Shown: positions 11,263 through 21,711, numbered from the stretch's first letter. The stretch: DNA of 64,000 nucleotides from Clostridium niameyense (GCF_001243045.1 NZ_LN849007.1:958989-1022988); one strand, 5' to 3'. The notes: generated from the letters alone by a model not told the origin. Made by a program: numbers and translations.

Positions 11263-12132
11263 ATGGATGGAATAGTAAATGTTTTTAAACCTTCAGGTAT
11301 GACTTCTTTTGATGTAGTAAGAGATATAAGAAAAATAACTAAAGTAAAAAAAGTAGGTCATACAGGTACTTTAGATCCACTAGCATCTGGAGTCTTACCT
11401 ATATGCATAGGAAAAGCTACAAAAATTTCAGATTATATAATGGAAGGTACTAAATCTTATAGGGTAGAGTTGAAGTTAGGTATAACTACGGATACCTATG
11501 ATAGAGAAGGAAAAATTACATCATGTAATGATGTAAAAGTAACAGAAGAACAGCTTATAAGTGTTTTGAACAATTATATAGGAGATATAGAACAAGTACC
11601 TCCTATGTATTCCGCTATAAAAGTAAAAGGAAAAAAACTATATGAGCTAGCAAGAAAAGGTATAGAAGTAGAAAGAGAGTCTAGAAAAATAACTATATAT
11701 AATATATCTGTTATAAGTATAGATATGCCTTATGCAATATTTGATGTAAAATGTTCAAAGGGAACATATATAAGAAGTTTATGTTATGATATAGGAAAAG
11801 ACTTAGGATGTGGTGGAGTAATGTGGAATTTACAAAGAATAGAAACATCACATTTTAATATAAAGCAATCTATAAGTATAGATGATTTAAGTGAGGATAA
11901 TATAGGAGATTATTTAATACCTATAGATAAAGCTTTAGATCAGTATGAAGCTATTTATGTTGATAATAGACTTTCAAAGCCCCTTTTAAATGGTGTAACT
12001 TTAAAAGATAGAAAGTTATTACAAAAGCTGCAGGAAGATAAAATTTATAGAACTTATATTGATAATGGCAACTTTGTAGGATTAGGTTCTATGAATAAAT
12101 ATGGATTTAAAATAGTAAAATTATTGTCTTAG
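11263..12132 (+). CDS. truB: tRNA pseudouridine(55) synthase
   Basis: Converts U55 of the tRNA T-loop to pseudouridine. The catalytic Asp is in [13 protein letters not shown] (about 38-50). [12 protein letters not shown] and [15 protein letters not shown] are also diagnostic. The 289-residue length is normal, with a short C-terminal PUA-like tail. The ATG begins on the base after the nrnA stop; AAAAGAGTTG is a weak ribosome site, which suggests coupling to nrnA translation. Confidence 0.97.
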   Translation: MDGIVNVFKPSGMTSFDVVRDIRKITKVKKVGHTGTLDPLASGVLPICIGKATKISDYIMEGTKSYRVELKLGITTDTYDREGKITSCNDVKVTEEQLISVLNNYIGDIEQVPPMYSAIKVKGKKLYELARKGIEVERESRKITIYNISVISIDMPYAIFDVKCSKGTYIRSLCYDIGKDLGCGGVMWNLQRIETSHFNIKQSISIDDLSEDNIGDYLIPIDKALDQYEAIYVDNRLSKPLLNGVTLKDRKLLQKLQEDKIYRTYIDNGNFVGLGSMNKYGFKIVKLLS

Positions 12133-12144
12133 GAGTAGTAACCT

Positions 12145-13077
12145 ATGTTAGTTTTAGAAGATAATTTTAGGAAAAAGTTAGAGTTTAATACATACATTGC
12201 ACTGGGGAGCTTTGATGGAATTCATAAAGGTCATAAAAAATTAATAATGGAAACTATAGAAAGAGCTAAAAATGATGGAAGTAAAAGTATGGTTCTTACA
12301 TTTAAAGATCATCCTTTAAATGTAATAAATAAGGATATAGCTCCTAAATTATTAATGGACAATGAAAGAAAAGTTGAAATTTTTCAGGAAATGGGTATAG
12401 ATATAGTTAATTTTATTAATTTTAATAAAGACTATATGAAATTAAGTCCAGAAGAATTTGTAAAAAATATGATAAAATATTATAATGCTAAAGGCTTTAT
12501 AGTTGGATTTAATTATAGATTTGGATACAAAAATCTAGGTGATATTAGTCTCTTTAAAGAATTAAGTTATAAATTTAAATTTGACCTACACGTGGTGCCA
12601 CCTATAAAATATAATGAAGAGATAATAAGTAGTTCTAAAATAAGGCATATGATTATATATGACGGTAATGTAGAAAAGGCATCAAAAATGCTAGATAAAA
12701 ATTATGCTTTAAAAGGAACTATAATTAAAGGAAAACAATTAGGAAGAAAATTAGGATTTCCCACTGTAAATTTAGATTATGATAAAAAATTTATACTTCC
12801 AAGGGGAGGAGTTTATTACACTATAATAAAGTACAATAAAAATTTTTATAAAGGTATTACTAATATAGGATACAATCCTACAGTTGAAAATGAAAAATTA
12901 AGTGTAGAAACTCACATATTAGGATTTCATAAAAATATTTATGGGGAAAGTATAACTATATATTTTATAAGTAGAATAAGGGATGAGAAAAAATTTCCAG
13001 ATCTACAAGGACTTATAAATCAACTTTCTAAGGATAAAGAATATGTAATAAAGCAAAAAACTGAAATTAATTTTTAA
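12145..13077 (+). CDS. ribF: Bifunctional riboflavin kinase/FAD synthetase
   Basis: Makes FMN from riboflavin and then FAD. The N-terminal adenylyltransferase domain shows the nucleotidyl-transfer motif GSFDGIHKGHKKL (about 23-35) and the ISSSKIR signature near 166. The C-terminal kinase domain has LGRKLGFPTVNLD and RGGVYYT near 190-225. It has the normal length (310). It is placed between truB and rpsO, as in many Firmicutes. No FMN riboswitch-like structure is visible upstream; the gene is 12 nt from truB. Confidence 0.96.
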   Translation: MLVLEDNFRKKLEFNTYIALGSFDGIHKGHKKLIMETIERAKNDGSKSMVLTFKDHPLNVINKDIAPKLLMDNERKVEIFQEMGIDIVNFINFNKDYMKLSPEEFVKNMIKYYNAKGFIVGFNYRFGYKNLGDISLFKELSYKFKFDLHVVPPIKYNEEIISSSKIRHMIIYDGNVEKASKMLDKNYALKGTIIKGKQLGRKLGFPTVNLDYDKKFILPRGGVYYTIIKYNKNFYKGITNIGYNPTVENEKLSVETHILGFHKNIYGESITIYFISRIRDEKKFPDLQGLINQLSKDKEYVIKQKTEINF

Positions 13078-13084
13078 AAATTAA

Positions 13085-13113
13085 TTTACAATTGTAGGTT
13101 TATTTGCTATAAT
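13085..13113 (+). promoter_or_regulatory. Sigma-A promoter of rpsO
   Basis: TTTACA (13085-13090), 17-bp spacer, perfect TATAAT (13108-13113). The start point would fall just before the structured rpsO leader. Confidence 0.75.
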
Positions 13114-13127
13114 TACTTCGTGATGAA

Positions 13128-13175
13128 CCTTATGCTAAGAGTGCTGAAATGCCGACGGCACGCTTGGGTATAGGA
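13128..13175 (+). promoter_or_regulatory. Structured 5' leader of rpsO, candidate S15 autoregulatory RNA
   Basis: Between the promoter and the ribosome site the RNA folds into one long imperfect hairpin: CCTTATGCTAAGAGTGC pairs with GCACGCTTGGGTATAGG through GTGC/GCAC, AAG/CTT and CC-U-AU-GCU pairing with a few bulges and G-U pairs. The apical loop is TGAAATGCCGACG. S15 represses its own mRNA through lineage-specific leader folds in several bacteria; that this one does so is an inference. Confidence 0.6.
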
Positions 13176-13197
13176 GATATATTTGGAGGTGTATACA

Positions 13198-13461
13198 ATG
13201 GAAAAGGCAAGAAAACAAGAAATAATGAACAAACATGCAAGACATGAAGGAGATACAGGTTCTCCAGAAGTGCAAATAGCATTACTTACAGAAAGAATTA
13301 ATCACTTAAATGAGCATTTAAAAGAACACAAGAAAGACCACCATTCAAGAAGAGGTCTTTTAATGATGGTTGGTAAAAGAAGAGGTCTTTTAAATTACTT
13401 AATGCGTGAAGATATTGAAAGATATCGTAACATAATAAAAGAATTAGGATTAAGAAAGTAA
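13198..13461 (+). CDS. rpsO: 30S ribosomal protein S15
   Basis: Primary 16S rRNA-binding protein of the 30S platform. The 87 residues include the family signature [17 protein letters not shown] and [25 protein letters not shown] at 13185-13191 fixes the ATG at 13198; the longer in-frame opening at 13183 would include the ribosome site. It has its own promoter and is closed by a terminator, so it can be expressed apart from truB-ribF. Confidence 0.98.
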   Translation: MEKARKQEIMNKHARHEGDTGSPEVQIALLTERINHLNEHLKEHKKDHHSRRGLLMMVGKRRGLLNYLMREDIERYRNIIKELGLRK

Positions 13462-13472
13462 TTAAGATAATA

Positions 13473-13499
13473 AGAGCGGCTATGTCCGCTCTATTATTT
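13473..13499 (+). terminator. rpsO terminator
   Basis: AGAGCGG/CCGCTCT 7-bp stem with a CTATGT loop, followed by a T-rich tail. Confidence 0.85.
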
Positions 13500-13598
13500 T
13501 AAAAAATTAATTTTAAATAATATTTTGAAATAGTGTAAAACTAAAGTAATGTAGTTATAATTTTATATTTAAACCGTAATTTCGAGAGGAGGTAGAAT

Positions 13599-15704
13599 AT
13601 GGTTCATACTTTAGAAACTACCGTTGCAGGTAGAAAAATGAAAGTAGAGTGTGGAAAAACAGGAATGTTATCTAATTGTGCTCTATTTATAAGCTATGGT
13701 GATACAGTAGTAATGGTAAATACTAATGCATCAAAGGAACCAAGAGAGGGAATAGACTTTTTTCCTTTAAGTGTAGAATATGAAGAGAGGTTATATTCTG
13801 TAGGTAAAATACCAGGAGGTTTTATAAAAAGAGAAGGAAAACCTTCTGATAAATCTATATTACATGCAAGATCAATAGATAGACCTTTAAGACCATTATT
13901 CCCAAAAGGATATAGAAATGATGTTCAAATAGTAAATACTGTTTTATCTGTAGAACAAGATAATTTACCAGAAATATTAGCTATAAATGGAGCTTCTTTA
14001 GCATTATGCTTATCAAGTATTCCGTTTACTACACCAGTAGCAGCTGTATCTGTAGGTTTAATAGATGGAGAATTTGTTATAAATCCAACAGTATCTCAAA
14101 GAGAAAATAGTATATTAGATTTAACAGTATGTGCAACTAAAGAAAGAGTTATGATGGTAGAAGCAGGTGGAGAAGAAATTCCTGAAGATATAATGTATGA
14201 TGGTATAATGTTTGGATTTGAAGAATGTAAAAACATAGTGGCTTTTCAAGAAGAAGCTATGAGTAAATTCGGAAAAGAAAAAACTGAGCCTAAATTATAT
14301 AAAGTAGATGAGGATTTAGAAAAAGAAGTAAGAGACTTTGCTTTTTCCATGATAAAAGATGCAATGTATATAACAGATAAAGACGATAGAAATGCTAAAA
14401 TGGATGAAGTAAAAGAAAAAATAGAAGAAGAATTTGAAGAAAAGTATGAAGAAAAATCAGCTGATATAGGAACTGTAGTTTACCAAATACAAAAAGAGGT
14501 AGTAAGAAGTATGCTTTTAAAAGAGCATAGAAGACCAGATGGAAGAAAGTTTAATGAAATAAGACCTATAAGTTGTGAGGTAGGATTACTTCCAAGAACT
14601 CATGGAACAGGATTATTTACAAGAGGATTAACTCAAGTCATGACAGTGGCTACATTGGGAGCCTTAGGTGATGTACAAATATTAGATGGTATTGCAGAAG
14701 AAGTATCTAAGCGTTATATGCATCATTATAATTTCCCAGCTTATAGTACTGGAGAAGTTAGACCACTTAGAGGACCAGGAAGACGTGAAATAGGTCATGG
14801 TGCTTTAGCTGAAAGAGCTCTAGAGCCATTAATTCCATCAGAAGAAGAATTCCCATATACTATAAGACTTGTGTCAGAAGTGTTAAGTTCTAACGGTTCT
14901 ACATCTCAAGCTAGTGTTTGTGGTAGTACATTAGCATTATTAGATGCAGGGGTTCCAATAAAAAGACCTGCAGCAGGTATTGCCATGGGACTTATAACTA
15001 ATGAAGATTTAACTGAAGAAGAAGTTATAACAGATATACAAGGATTAGAGGATTTCTTCGGAGATATGGATTTTAAAGTAGCTGGTACAGAAAAAGGAAT
15101 AACAGCTATTCAATTTGATACAAAGATAAAAGGTTTATCTAGTGATTGCATAAGAAAAGCTTTGGATGGAGCAAGAGAAGCTAGATTACATATACTAGAT
15201 AAAATAATAGAATGTATTAAAGAACCAAGAGAAGAATTATCAAAATATGCACCAAGAACTAAAGTTATTTCTATAGATCCTGAAAAAATAAGAGATGTAA
15301 TAGGTGCAGGTGGCAAAGTTATAAATAAGATAATTGCGGAAACTAACGTAAAAATAGAAATAAAAGAAGATGGAAAAATATTTGTAACATCTAGTGAAGC
15401 AGAAGGAGTTAAGAAAGCTATTGATATAATAGAAGGATTGACTAAAGATGTAGTAGTTGGAGAAATTTACTTAGGTAAGGTTACAAAAACAACTAATTTT
15501 GGAGCATTTGTAGAGATACTACCTGGTAAAGAAGGATTGGTACATATATCAAAACTTGACTTTGCTAGAGTAAATAAAGTAGAAGATGTAGTATCTGTAG
15601 GAGATGAAATCTTAGTAAAAGTTACAGATATTGATAACCAAGGAAGGGTTAACTTATCAAGAAAAGATGCTATTACAAATCCTGACAATACAGATAAAGA
15701 ATAA
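13599..15704 (+). CDS. pnp: Polyribonucleotide nucleotidyltransferase (PNPase)
   Basis: Phosphorolytic 3'-5' exoribonuclease central to mRNA decay. The 701 residues comprise two RNase PH domains split by a helical linker, then a KH domain ([14 protein letters not shown], about 565) and an S1 domain ([21 protein letters not shown], about 630). The second PH domain carries [11 protein letters not shown] and [25 protein letters not shown] precedes the ATG. No cold-shock-type leader could be confirmed in the 98-nt gap. Confidence 0.98.
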   Translation: MVHTLETTVAGRKMKVECGKTGMLSNCALFISYGDTVVMVNTNASKEPREGIDFFPLSVEYEERLYSVGKIPGGFIKREGKPSDKSILHARSIDRPLRPLFPKGYRNDVQIVNTVLSVEQDNLPEILAINGASLALCLSSIPFTTPVAAVSVGLIDGEFVINPTVSQRENSILDLTVCATKERVMMVEAGGEEIPEDIMYDGIMFGFEECKNIVAFQEEAMSKFGKEKTEPKLYKVDEDLEKEVRDFAFSMIKDAMYITDKDDRNAKMDEVKEKIEEEFEEKYEEKSADIGTVVYQIQKEVVRSMLLKEHRRPDGRKFNEIRPISCEVGLLPRTHGTGLFTRGLTQVMTVATLGALGDVQILDGIAEEVSKRYMHHYNFPAYSTGEVRPLRGPGRREIGHGALAERALEPLIPSEEEFPYTIRLVSEVLSSNGSTSQASVCGSTLALLDAGVPIKRPAAGIAMGLITNEDLTEEEVITDIQGLEDFFGDMDFKVAGTEKGITAIQFDTKIKGLSSDCIRKALDGAREARLHILDKIIECIKEPREELSKYAPRTKVISIDPEKIRDVIGAGGKVINKIIAETNVKIEIKEDGKIFVTSSEAEGVKKAIDIIEGLTKDVVVGEIYLGKVTKTTNFGAFVEILPGKEGLVHISKLDFARVNKVEDVVSVGDEILVKVTDIDNQGRVNLSRKDAITNPDNTDKE

Positions 15705-15710
15705 AAATAG

Positions 15711-15735
15711 AAGGGCATGTCTGCCTTTTTATTTT
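15711..15735 (+). terminator. pnp terminator
   Basis: AAGGGCA/TGCCTTT 7-bp stem (one G-U) with a 4-nt loop and a long T run. Confidence 0.75.
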
Positions 15736-15762
15736 TTAAATTTTATTTAGGGAGGAAAATCA

Positions 15763-17064
15763 ATGTATACGCTACTTAAATTAGATAATGGACTAAGAGT
15801 GGTATTAGAGAATATAGATTATGTAAATTCTGTTAGTGTAGGGGTATGGATAGAAAATGGTTCTAGAAATGAAACTAAGCAAAACAATGGGATATCTCAT
15901 TTTATAGAGCATATGCTGTTCAAGGGTACAGAAAACAGAAATTCCTTAAAAATAGCGGAGTCTATAGAAGATTTAGGTGGTCAAATAAATGCATTCACTG
16001 GGAAAGAGGCCACTTGTTATTATGTAAAAATATTGGACTCTCATATAGATTTGGCCCTAGATGTATTGGCAGATATGTTATTTAATAGCAAGTTCTTGGA
16101 AGAAGACATAGAAAAAGAAAAGAAGGTTGTAATAGAAGAAATAAATATGAGTGAAGATTCTCCTGAGGATGTGCTAGTAGATCTTTTTAGTAGAGCAGCG
16201 TGGGAAAATGATTCTAGTTCCTATCCTATTTTAGGGACTATAGATACAGTTGGATCTTTTAATAGAAATCAGATATTAGACTATTTACATCAGTACTATA
16301 TACCAGAGAATTCAGTTATATCAATATGTGGAAATATAAATATAGATAAAGCTAAAAAGCTTGTGGAAAAATATTTTGGAGGTTGGAAATCAGGGGAAAA
16401 TAAAAAAATAACTACATATTCTACCCCTAAAATATATAAGAATCATTTATTTAAATCTAAAAATATAGAGCAAATCCATGTGAATTTAGGTTTTAAAGGT
16501 ATTGAAGCTGGTAGTGATGATATTTATCCCTTAATTATGATTACTAATATATTAGGTGGAGGAGCTTCATCTATTCTTTTTCAAAAAATAAGAGAAGAAA
16601 AAGGATTATGTTACAATATATATGCCTATTTGACTTCTCTCAACAATACAGGAATAATAAATATATATTCAGGGTTAAATCCTAAATGTATTGAAGAGGC
16701 TTTAAGTTTAATTAAAAATGAAGTTTATAACTTTTATAAGAAAGGTATAGATAAAGAAAAAATATTAAAATTAAAGGAACAATTAAAAGGAGGCTATATA
16801 TTAGGTTTAGAAAGTACTAGTAGCAGAATGTTTAGTAATGGTAAATCTGTTTTATTTTTAAATAGAATAAAAAAGCCAGAAGATGTAATGAAAAAAATAG
16901 ATAATGTAACTTATAGTAAGATACAAGAAGTTATGGAGAAGACTTACGGTGAAGGTATATTAAATTCTGCTTTTGTAGGTAAAAATTTAAATTTAGAAAA
17001 AGCTATAAATATCATAGAAAAAGAAGAGTATACTTTTAAACAACCAAAAGTTAAACTCATATAA
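15763..17064 (+). CDS. M16-family zinc metallopeptidase (MlpA/YmxG-like)
   Basis: Single-module pitrilysin/MPP-like peptidase. The inverted zinc motif HFIEH (about 46-50) is present, with the distal Glu in KKVVIEEINMSEDSPED. The second, non-catalytic half contains GGGASSILFQKIREEKGLCY. At 433 residues it is the usual half-size bacterial form. It lies after pnp and before the ylmC/ymxH-like gene, the same order as the Bacillus pnpA-ylxY-mlpA-ymxH region. The natural substrate is not evident. Confidence 0.92.
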   Translation: MYTLLKLDNGLRVVLENIDYVNSVSVGVWIENGSRNETKQNNGISHFIEHMLFKGTENRNSLKIAESIEDLGGQINAFTGKEATCYYVKILDSHIDLALDVLADMLFNSKFLEEDIEKEKKVVIEEINMSEDSPEDVLVDLFSRAAWENDSSSYPILGTIDTVGSFNRNQILDYLHQYYIPENSVISICGNINIDKAKKLVEKYFGGWKSGENKKITTYSTPKIYKNHLFKSKNIEQIHVNLGFKGIEAGSDDIYPLIMITNILGGGASSILFQKIREEKGLCYNIYAYLTSLNNTGIINIYSGLNPKCIEEALSLIKNEVYNFYKKGIDKEKILKLKEQLKGGYILGLESTSSRMFSNGKSVLFLNRIKKPEDVMKKIDNVTYSKIQEVMEKTYGEGILNSAFVGKNLNLEKAINIIEKEEYTFKQPKVKLI

Positions 17065-17086
17065 TTCATAGGTAATAACTTCTAAT

Positions 17087-17116
17087 ATAGTATCATATTA
17101 TGGAATATGATACTAT
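17087..17116 (+). promoter_or_regulatory. Perfect 13-bp dyad upstream of the ymxH-like gene
   Basis: ATAGTATCATATT and its exact complement flank a 4-nt ATGG loop, 26 nt before the gene. There is no T tract after the stem, so an operator or mRNA hairpin is more likely than a terminator. Confidence 0.55.
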
Positions 17117-17141
17117 AATAAAATATTAGGGGGACATATTT

Positions 17142-17414
17142 ATGGAAGAAAATATGAAATATTTTAGTGATATGGAGAAATATGAAATTATAAATGTAAA
17201 TGATGGAGATAAATATGGATTTCTCGAAAGTAATGATGTGGTAATAGATGAAGATGGATATCTAAAGTATTTATTATTAAATAATTCATCAAAGAATTTT
17301 GGATTGTTTTCTAAAAGCAGTTTTATAGAGGTTTCTTGGGATTTTGTAAAAAAGATAGGTTCAAGAACTATAATACTTGATGCAGATGGTAAAGATTTAA
17401 AAAAAATCCGTTAA
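17142..17414 (+). CDS. YlmC/YmxH-family PRC-barrel sporulation protein
   Basis: 90-residue protein with the PRC-barrel pattern of the YlmC/YmxH family: MKYFSDMEKYEIINVNDGDKYGFLESNDVVID, then FIEVSWDFVKKIGSRTIIL. Bacillus members sit next to mlpA and dapG and are linked to sporulation, though the molecular role is undefined. Two Mets (17142, 17154) could start it; TTAGGGGG favours the first. It is 14 nt upstream of dapG and probably cotranscribed. Confidence 0.85.
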   Translation: MEENMKYFSDMEKYEIINVNDGDKYGFLESNDVVIDEDGYLKYLLLNNSSKNFGLFSKSSFIEVSWDFVKKIGSRTIILDADGKDLKKIR

Positions 17415-17428
17415 GGAGATGAAACAAA

Positions 17429-18631
17429 ATGAAGATATTAGTACAAAAATTTGGAGGAACATCTGTATCTACTCCAGAGAGAAGAAAAATGGTAGTAGAT
17501 AAAATTATAAAAGCAAAACAAAAGGGATATTATCCTGTAGTGGTAGTATCCGCTATGGGGCGGATAGGACAACCTTATGCTACAGATACGCTAAGATCTT
17601 TAGTAGAAGAAGAATTTTTAGAACAAAATACACTAGCTGCTGATTTACTTATGAGCTGTGGAGAGCTTATAAGTACTGTAATTATGAGTGAAGAACTTTA
17701 CAAAAAAAGCATAAGTGCAGTACCTTTAATGGGAGGTCAAGCAGGAATAATAACAGATAATAACTTTAATAATGCGTCAGTTTTAAAAGTAGAAAGTGAT
17801 AGAATATTAGACTTATTAAAAAGTGATAAAGTTCCTATAGTAGCAGGATTTCAAGGAAAAAGTGAAGATGGATATATAACGACTTTAGGTCGAGGTGGTA
17901 GTGATGTAACAGCAGCACTTTTGGGAGTAGCTTTAAATGCAGAAAAGGTAGAAATATATACAGATGTAGATGGAATAATGACAGCAGATCCAAGAATTGT
18001 TTCAGATGCTTCATTAATAAAAGAAATAAGTTATAATGAAGTTTTCCAATTTGCGGATCAAGGGGCTAAAGTGATACATCCAAGAGCAGTAGAAATAGCT
18101 ATGAAATCTAATATATCTTTAGTAATTAAAAATACTATGAGTGACTGTTCAGGTACTATTATAAATAGTATAGGTGTTCAAAATCCGAGTACGGTAATAA
18201 CAGGTATAACTCATATGAGTGAAAGAACACAAATTATTGTAGAGCTTGAAAATAACAAGGGAAACATTAATTATAATAAACTTCTAGATATATTAGCATG
18301 TAATTCAATAAGTATAGATCTTATAAATGTATTTCCAAAGGAAAAAATATTTACTATAGATTATAAAGATTTTAATAAGTTTAAACTAATAATGAATGAA
18401 ATGAAGTTGGAGTTTTCTTATATACAAGATTGTAGCAAAATAGCTATAATAGGAAGCAGAATGAGAGGAATACCTGGAGTTATGGCTAAAATTCTAAGAG
18501 GTCTTGAAAAGGAAAATATAGAAGTTTTACAAACAGCAGATTCACATACAACTATTTGGTGCCTTGTATCAAAAGAAGATACTAAAAAAGCTATAAAATT
18601 ACTTCATAATGAATTTAATTTAGGAAATTAA
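17429..18631 (+). CDS. dapG: Aspartate kinase
   Basis: First step of lysine/diaminopimelate synthesis. The kinase domain starts VQKFGGTSVSTPERR and includes GRGGSDVTAALLG (about 152) and TDVDGIMTADPRIV. Two ACT domains close the 400-residue chain. Length and context (ymxH-like gene before, tepA after) match the Bacillus dapG type used for DAP and dipicolinate rather than lysC. No lysine riboswitch is present in the 14-nt gap. Confidence 0.9.
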   Translation: MKILVQKFGGTSVSTPERRKMVVDKIIKAKQKGYYPVVVVSAMGRIGQPYATDTLRSLVEEEFLEQNTLAADLLMSCGELISTVIMSEELYKKSISAVPLMGGQAGIITDNNFNNASVLKVESDRILDLLKSDKVPIVAGFQGKSEDGYITTLGRGGSDVTAALLGVALNAEKVEIYTDVDGIMTADPRIVSDASLIKEISYNEVFQFADQGAKVIHPRAVEIAMKSNISLVIKNTMSDCSGTIINSIGVQNPSTVITGITHMSERTQIIVELENNKGNINYNKLLDILACNSISIDLINVFPKEKIFTIDYKDFNKFKLIMNEMKLEFSYIQDCSKIAIIGSRMRGIPGVMAKILRGLEKENIEVLQTADSHTTIWCLVSKEDTKKAIKLLHNEFNLGN

Positions 18632-18655
18632 TTGAATTATGTATATAAATCCTAT

Positions 18656-18683
18656 CTATGCACAAAATATTTTTAGTGCATAG
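18656..18683 (+). promoter_or_regulatory. Dyad just upstream of the tepA ribosome site
   Basis: CTATGCAC and GTGCATAG form an 8-bp stem with a 12-nt loop ending on the base before GTAGGAGG. Such a hairpin could influence translation of tepA or protect the message; no T run follows. Confidence 0.4.
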
Positions 18684-18698
18684 TAGGAGGTTTTTATA

Positions 18699-19385
18699 AT
18701 GGAACAAGAAAAAGAAGCAAAAGAACAGAAACAACAAATGGAATCAATAAAAGAATTAGGAGTTAATAATATACCTAATCAAATTGACAAAATACAGGTA
18801 TTACCCATTATAGGTCAAATAGAAGGACACATGGTTTTATCCCCACAAACTAAAGCTACTAGATATGAACATTTAATACCACAACTTGTGGCTTTAGAAA
18901 CCTCAAATGCTGTAGAAGGAGTTTTTATAATATTAAATACTGTAGGAGGAGATGTAGAAGCAGGTCTTGCTATAGCAGAAATGATAAGAAGCTTGAGTAA
19001 GCCTACAGTATCTTTAGTTATAGGTGGAGGGCATTCCATAGGAGTACCACTTGCAACTTCGGCAGATTATTCTTTTATCTCTCCAACAGCGACAATGATA
19101 GTACATCCTATAAGAATGAATGGTTTAGTGATAGGTGTACCTCAAACTTTTGAATATTTTCATAAAATGCAAGAGAGAATTACAGAATTTATAGTAAGAA
19201 CATCAAAAATAGAAAAATCTATGCTAGAAAGACTTATGCTTCAGACAGATGAGTTACTAAATGATATGGGAACAATACTTATAGGAAAAAAAGCAGTGGA
19301 ATATGGATTGATAGATGAGGTAGGGGGAGTAAAAGAAGCTTTAAACAAATTAAACAAATTAATAGAAGAAAAAAAGAAGCCATAG
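18699..19385 (+). CDS. tepA: ClpP-fold protease TepA
   Basis: Translocation-enhancing/ClpP-like serine protease of the crotonase fold, 228 residues. The oxyanion glycine stretch ([17 protein letters not shown]) is near 68-85, the presumed catalytic Ser is in [11 protein letters not shown] (about 110) and the His in IVHPIRMNG. Bacillus tepA is next to dapA/dapG and spoIIIE, as here. No signal peptide is visible. A 20-bp palindrome overlaps the stop codon. Confidence 0.88.
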   Translation: MEQEKEAKEQKQQMESIKELGVNNIPNQIDKIQVLPIIGQIEGHMVLSPQTKATRYEHLIPQLVALETSNAVEGVFIILNTVGGDVEAGLAIAEMIRSLSKPTVSLVIGGGHSIGVPLATSADYSFISPTATMIVHPIRMNGLVIGVPQTFEYFHKMQERITEFIVRTSKIEKSMLERLMLQTDELLNDMGTILIGKKAVEYGLIDEVGGVKEALNKLNKLIEEKKKP

Positions 19386-19399
19386 GATATATCCTATGG
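19380..19399. repeat. 20-bp perfect palindrome at the tepA stop codon
   Basis: CCATAGGATA followed directly by its reverse complement. It could act as a short terminator stem (no strong U tract) or as a binding site between tepA and ftsK. Confidence 0.5.
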
Positions 19400-19464
19400 T
19401 GATTTAATGTTATTAAAGGATATTTATCTTCTTCGTAGAATTTATATTTTTGAGGTGATAAAAA

Positions 19465-21711
19465 GTGCCAAGGAAAAAGAGAAGAACAAAAACCAAAAAT
19501 AATAATGATATAACAGGTATAGTGCTTATAAGTATAGGCCTTTTTGTGCTTTTTAGTGTTTTTTCACCTTCATCTTCAGGAATAATAGGTACTTTTATAA
19601 AAAAGATACTTATAGCTTTATTTGGAATAGGAGCTATAATTTTTCCTTTTATAATAGTTTTTATAGGATTATGTTTTATAGCTAAAAAAAATAAAATAAG
19701 TTTTAATAGTAAATTTTATGGTATAGTAATATTTTGCATAAATTCTTTATTGTTTTTGCAGATGCTGATTATTAAAAATTATGGTACAGAAAATATACTA
19801 GAAGGTATAAAAAAGTTTTACATAGAGGATAGTATTTTACACGGTGGTATAATCTGTTATTTAGTAGATGTACCTATATATAAATTATTTGGTACCATAG
19901 GTTCATGTATATTATTTATAAGTATATATATAATATGTTTTATATTGATATCACAGATTCCATTAAACACAATATTAAAAGCTATAAGGCCTAAAATTTC
20001 TTTAAAGGAAAAAATTCTAAAAACAAAATCAAATGATGAAACTTTATGTGATATAAAAGAAGAAGATTCCGTAGATTCAGATGAAAAAGATAAATTTGTA
20101 AAAGATATAAATAAAAAAATAAAGATTTTAGATTTTATGAAAAATTCCAAAATAGAAGAGGATAGTGTAGATGTTTTAGAAAATCATAAGGAACAAAATA
20201 CTAATACGGACTTTTCTATAGATGAACAATTAAATAAAAATTTAAATACTAATGAAAGTAATTCTAACATAGAATATAAATATCCTAAACTAGAGTTACT
20301 AAATGAAAACTTAAAATCTAAGTTAAATAAGGAAGATAAAAGAGATTTATTAAGTAATGCTAATAAATTAGCAGAAACTTTAGGAAGTTTTGGAGTAGAT
20401 GCAAAAGTTAATCAAGTAAGCAGAGGTCCTTCCGTTACAAGATTTGAACTTCAGCCAAGTCCAGGAGTTAAGGTTAGTAAAATAGTAAATTTAGCAGATG
20501 ATATAGCTTTAAGTTTGGCAGCTCCGGGTGTTAGAATAGAGGCTCCAATTCCAGGTAAATCTGCAGTAGGAATAGAAGTGCCTAATAAAATTTTAACTCC
20601 TGTATATTTAAGGGAAGTTATAGAATGTGATGAATTTAAAAAATCTAATAAAGGATTAGCATTTTGTCTTGGAAAAGATATAAGCGGAAGCTGTGTAATC
20701 TCAGATTTATCAAAAATGCCCCATCTTCTTATAGCAGGTGCTACAGGATCGGGAAAGAGTGTTTGTATAAATACACTTATAATAAGCATTTTATATAAAT
20801 ATTCTCCAGAAAATGTTAAGCTTTTAATGGTAGATCCAAAGGTAGTAGAGTTAAATGTATATAATGGAATACCACATTTATTAATTCCTGTAGTTACAGA
20901 CCCTAAAAAGGCTGCAGGAGCATTAAATTGGGCAGTAAATGAAATGACTAAAAGGTACAAGTTATTTGCAGATAATAATGTTAGAAATGTAGAAAGTTAT
21001 AATAAATTATATGAATCAGGAAAGATAAGTAGCAAACTTCCTTATATAGTTATAATAATAGACGAGTTAGCAGATTTGATGATGGTATGTCCCAATGATA
21101 TAGAGGATTATATAAGTAGATTAGCACAAATGGCAAGAGCAGCAGGTATGCATTTGGTTATAGCAACACAAAGACCTTCCGTAGATGTAATTACAGGTAT
21201 AATAAAAGCTAATATACCATCTAGAATATCTTTTGCAGTATCAAGTTCTATAGATTCAAGAACAATATTAGATATGTCTGGAGCAGAAAAGCTATTAGGA
21301 AAAGGGGACATGCTCTTTTATCCCGTGGGAGCTTCAAAGCCTACAAGAATACAAGGAGCTTTTATATCAGAAGAGGAAGTAGAGAAAGTAGTATTTTATG
21401 TAAAAGACAAACAAGGAGAAGCAGAATATAAAGATGAAATAATAGATGAAATAGATACAGCAACTAATATACAAGAAGGAGATGAAGATGAATTACTTAC
21501 AGAAGCTATTAGAATTTCTATAAATTTAGGAGAGGTATCTACATCGTTGATACAAAGAAGATTAAGAATAGGATATAATAGAGCCGCTAGGATTATAGAA
21601 CAAATGGAGGATAGAGGTATAATTTCCGGAAAAGATGGCAATAAACCAAGACAGGTAATAATTAATTCTGATCATCCAGTGTATGGAAAGTATTTCCAAG
21701 GAAATCTATAA
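19465..21711 (+). CDS. FtsK/SpoIIIE-family DNA translocase
   Basis: Septum-located ATP-driven DNA pump that clears chromosome DNA during division or sporulation. The N-terminal 170 residues contain about four membrane helices, then a charged, low-complexity linker (about 180-275). The motor has Walker A GATGSGKS (about 426), Walker B IIIDELADLMM (about 533) and the C-terminal winged-helix gamma domain (RISINLGEVSTSLIQRRLRIGYNRA). At 748 residues it is SpoIIIE-sized. The GTG start follows TGAGGTGAT. Position after tepA favours the SpoIIIE orthologue. Confidence 0.95.
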   Translation: MPRKKRRTKTKNNNDITGIVLISIGLFVLFSVFSPSSSGIIGTFIKKILIALFGIGAIIFPFIIVFIGLCFIAKKNKISFNSKFYGIVIFCINSLLFLQMLIIKNYGTENILEGIKKFYIEDSILHGGIICYLVDVPIYKLFGTIGSCILFISIYIICFILISQIPLNTILKAIRPKISLKEKILKTKSNDETLCDIKEEDSVDSDEKDKFVKDINKKIKILDFMKNSKIEEDSVDVLENHKEQNTNTDFSIDEQLNKNLNTNESNSNIEYKYPKLELLNENLKSKLNKEDKRDLLSNANKLAETLGSFGVDAKVNQVSRGPSVTRFELQPSPGVKVSKIVNLADDIALSLAAPGVRIEAPIPGKSAVGIEVPNKILTPVYLREVIECDEFKKSNKGLAFCLGKDISGSCVISDLSKMPHLLIAGATGSGKSVCINTLIISILYKYSPENVKLLMVDPKVVELNVYNGIPHLLIPVVTDPKKAAGALNWAVNEMTKRYKLFADNNVRNVESYNKLYESGKISSKLPYIVIIIDELADLMMVCPNDIEDYISRLAQMARAAGMHLVIATQRPSVDVITGIIKANIPSRISFAVSSSIDSRTILDMSGAEKLLGKGDMLFYPVGASKPTRIQGAFISEEEVEKVVFYVKDKQGEAEYKDEIIDEIDTATNIQEGDEDELLTEAIRISINLGEVSTSLIQRRLRIGYNRAARIIEQMEDRGIISGKDGNKPRQVIINSDHPVYGKYFQGNL

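Noticed and set aside
12145-13077. FMN riboswitch upstream of ribF
   Set aside because: The gap to truB is only 12 nt, and nothing in the window resembles the conserved RFN core.
20451-20960. 169-codon open frame antisense to ftsK/spoIIIE
   Set aside because: It lies wholly opposite the conserved motor domain, has no ribosome site or recognisable domain, and reflects the codon bias of the sense gene.
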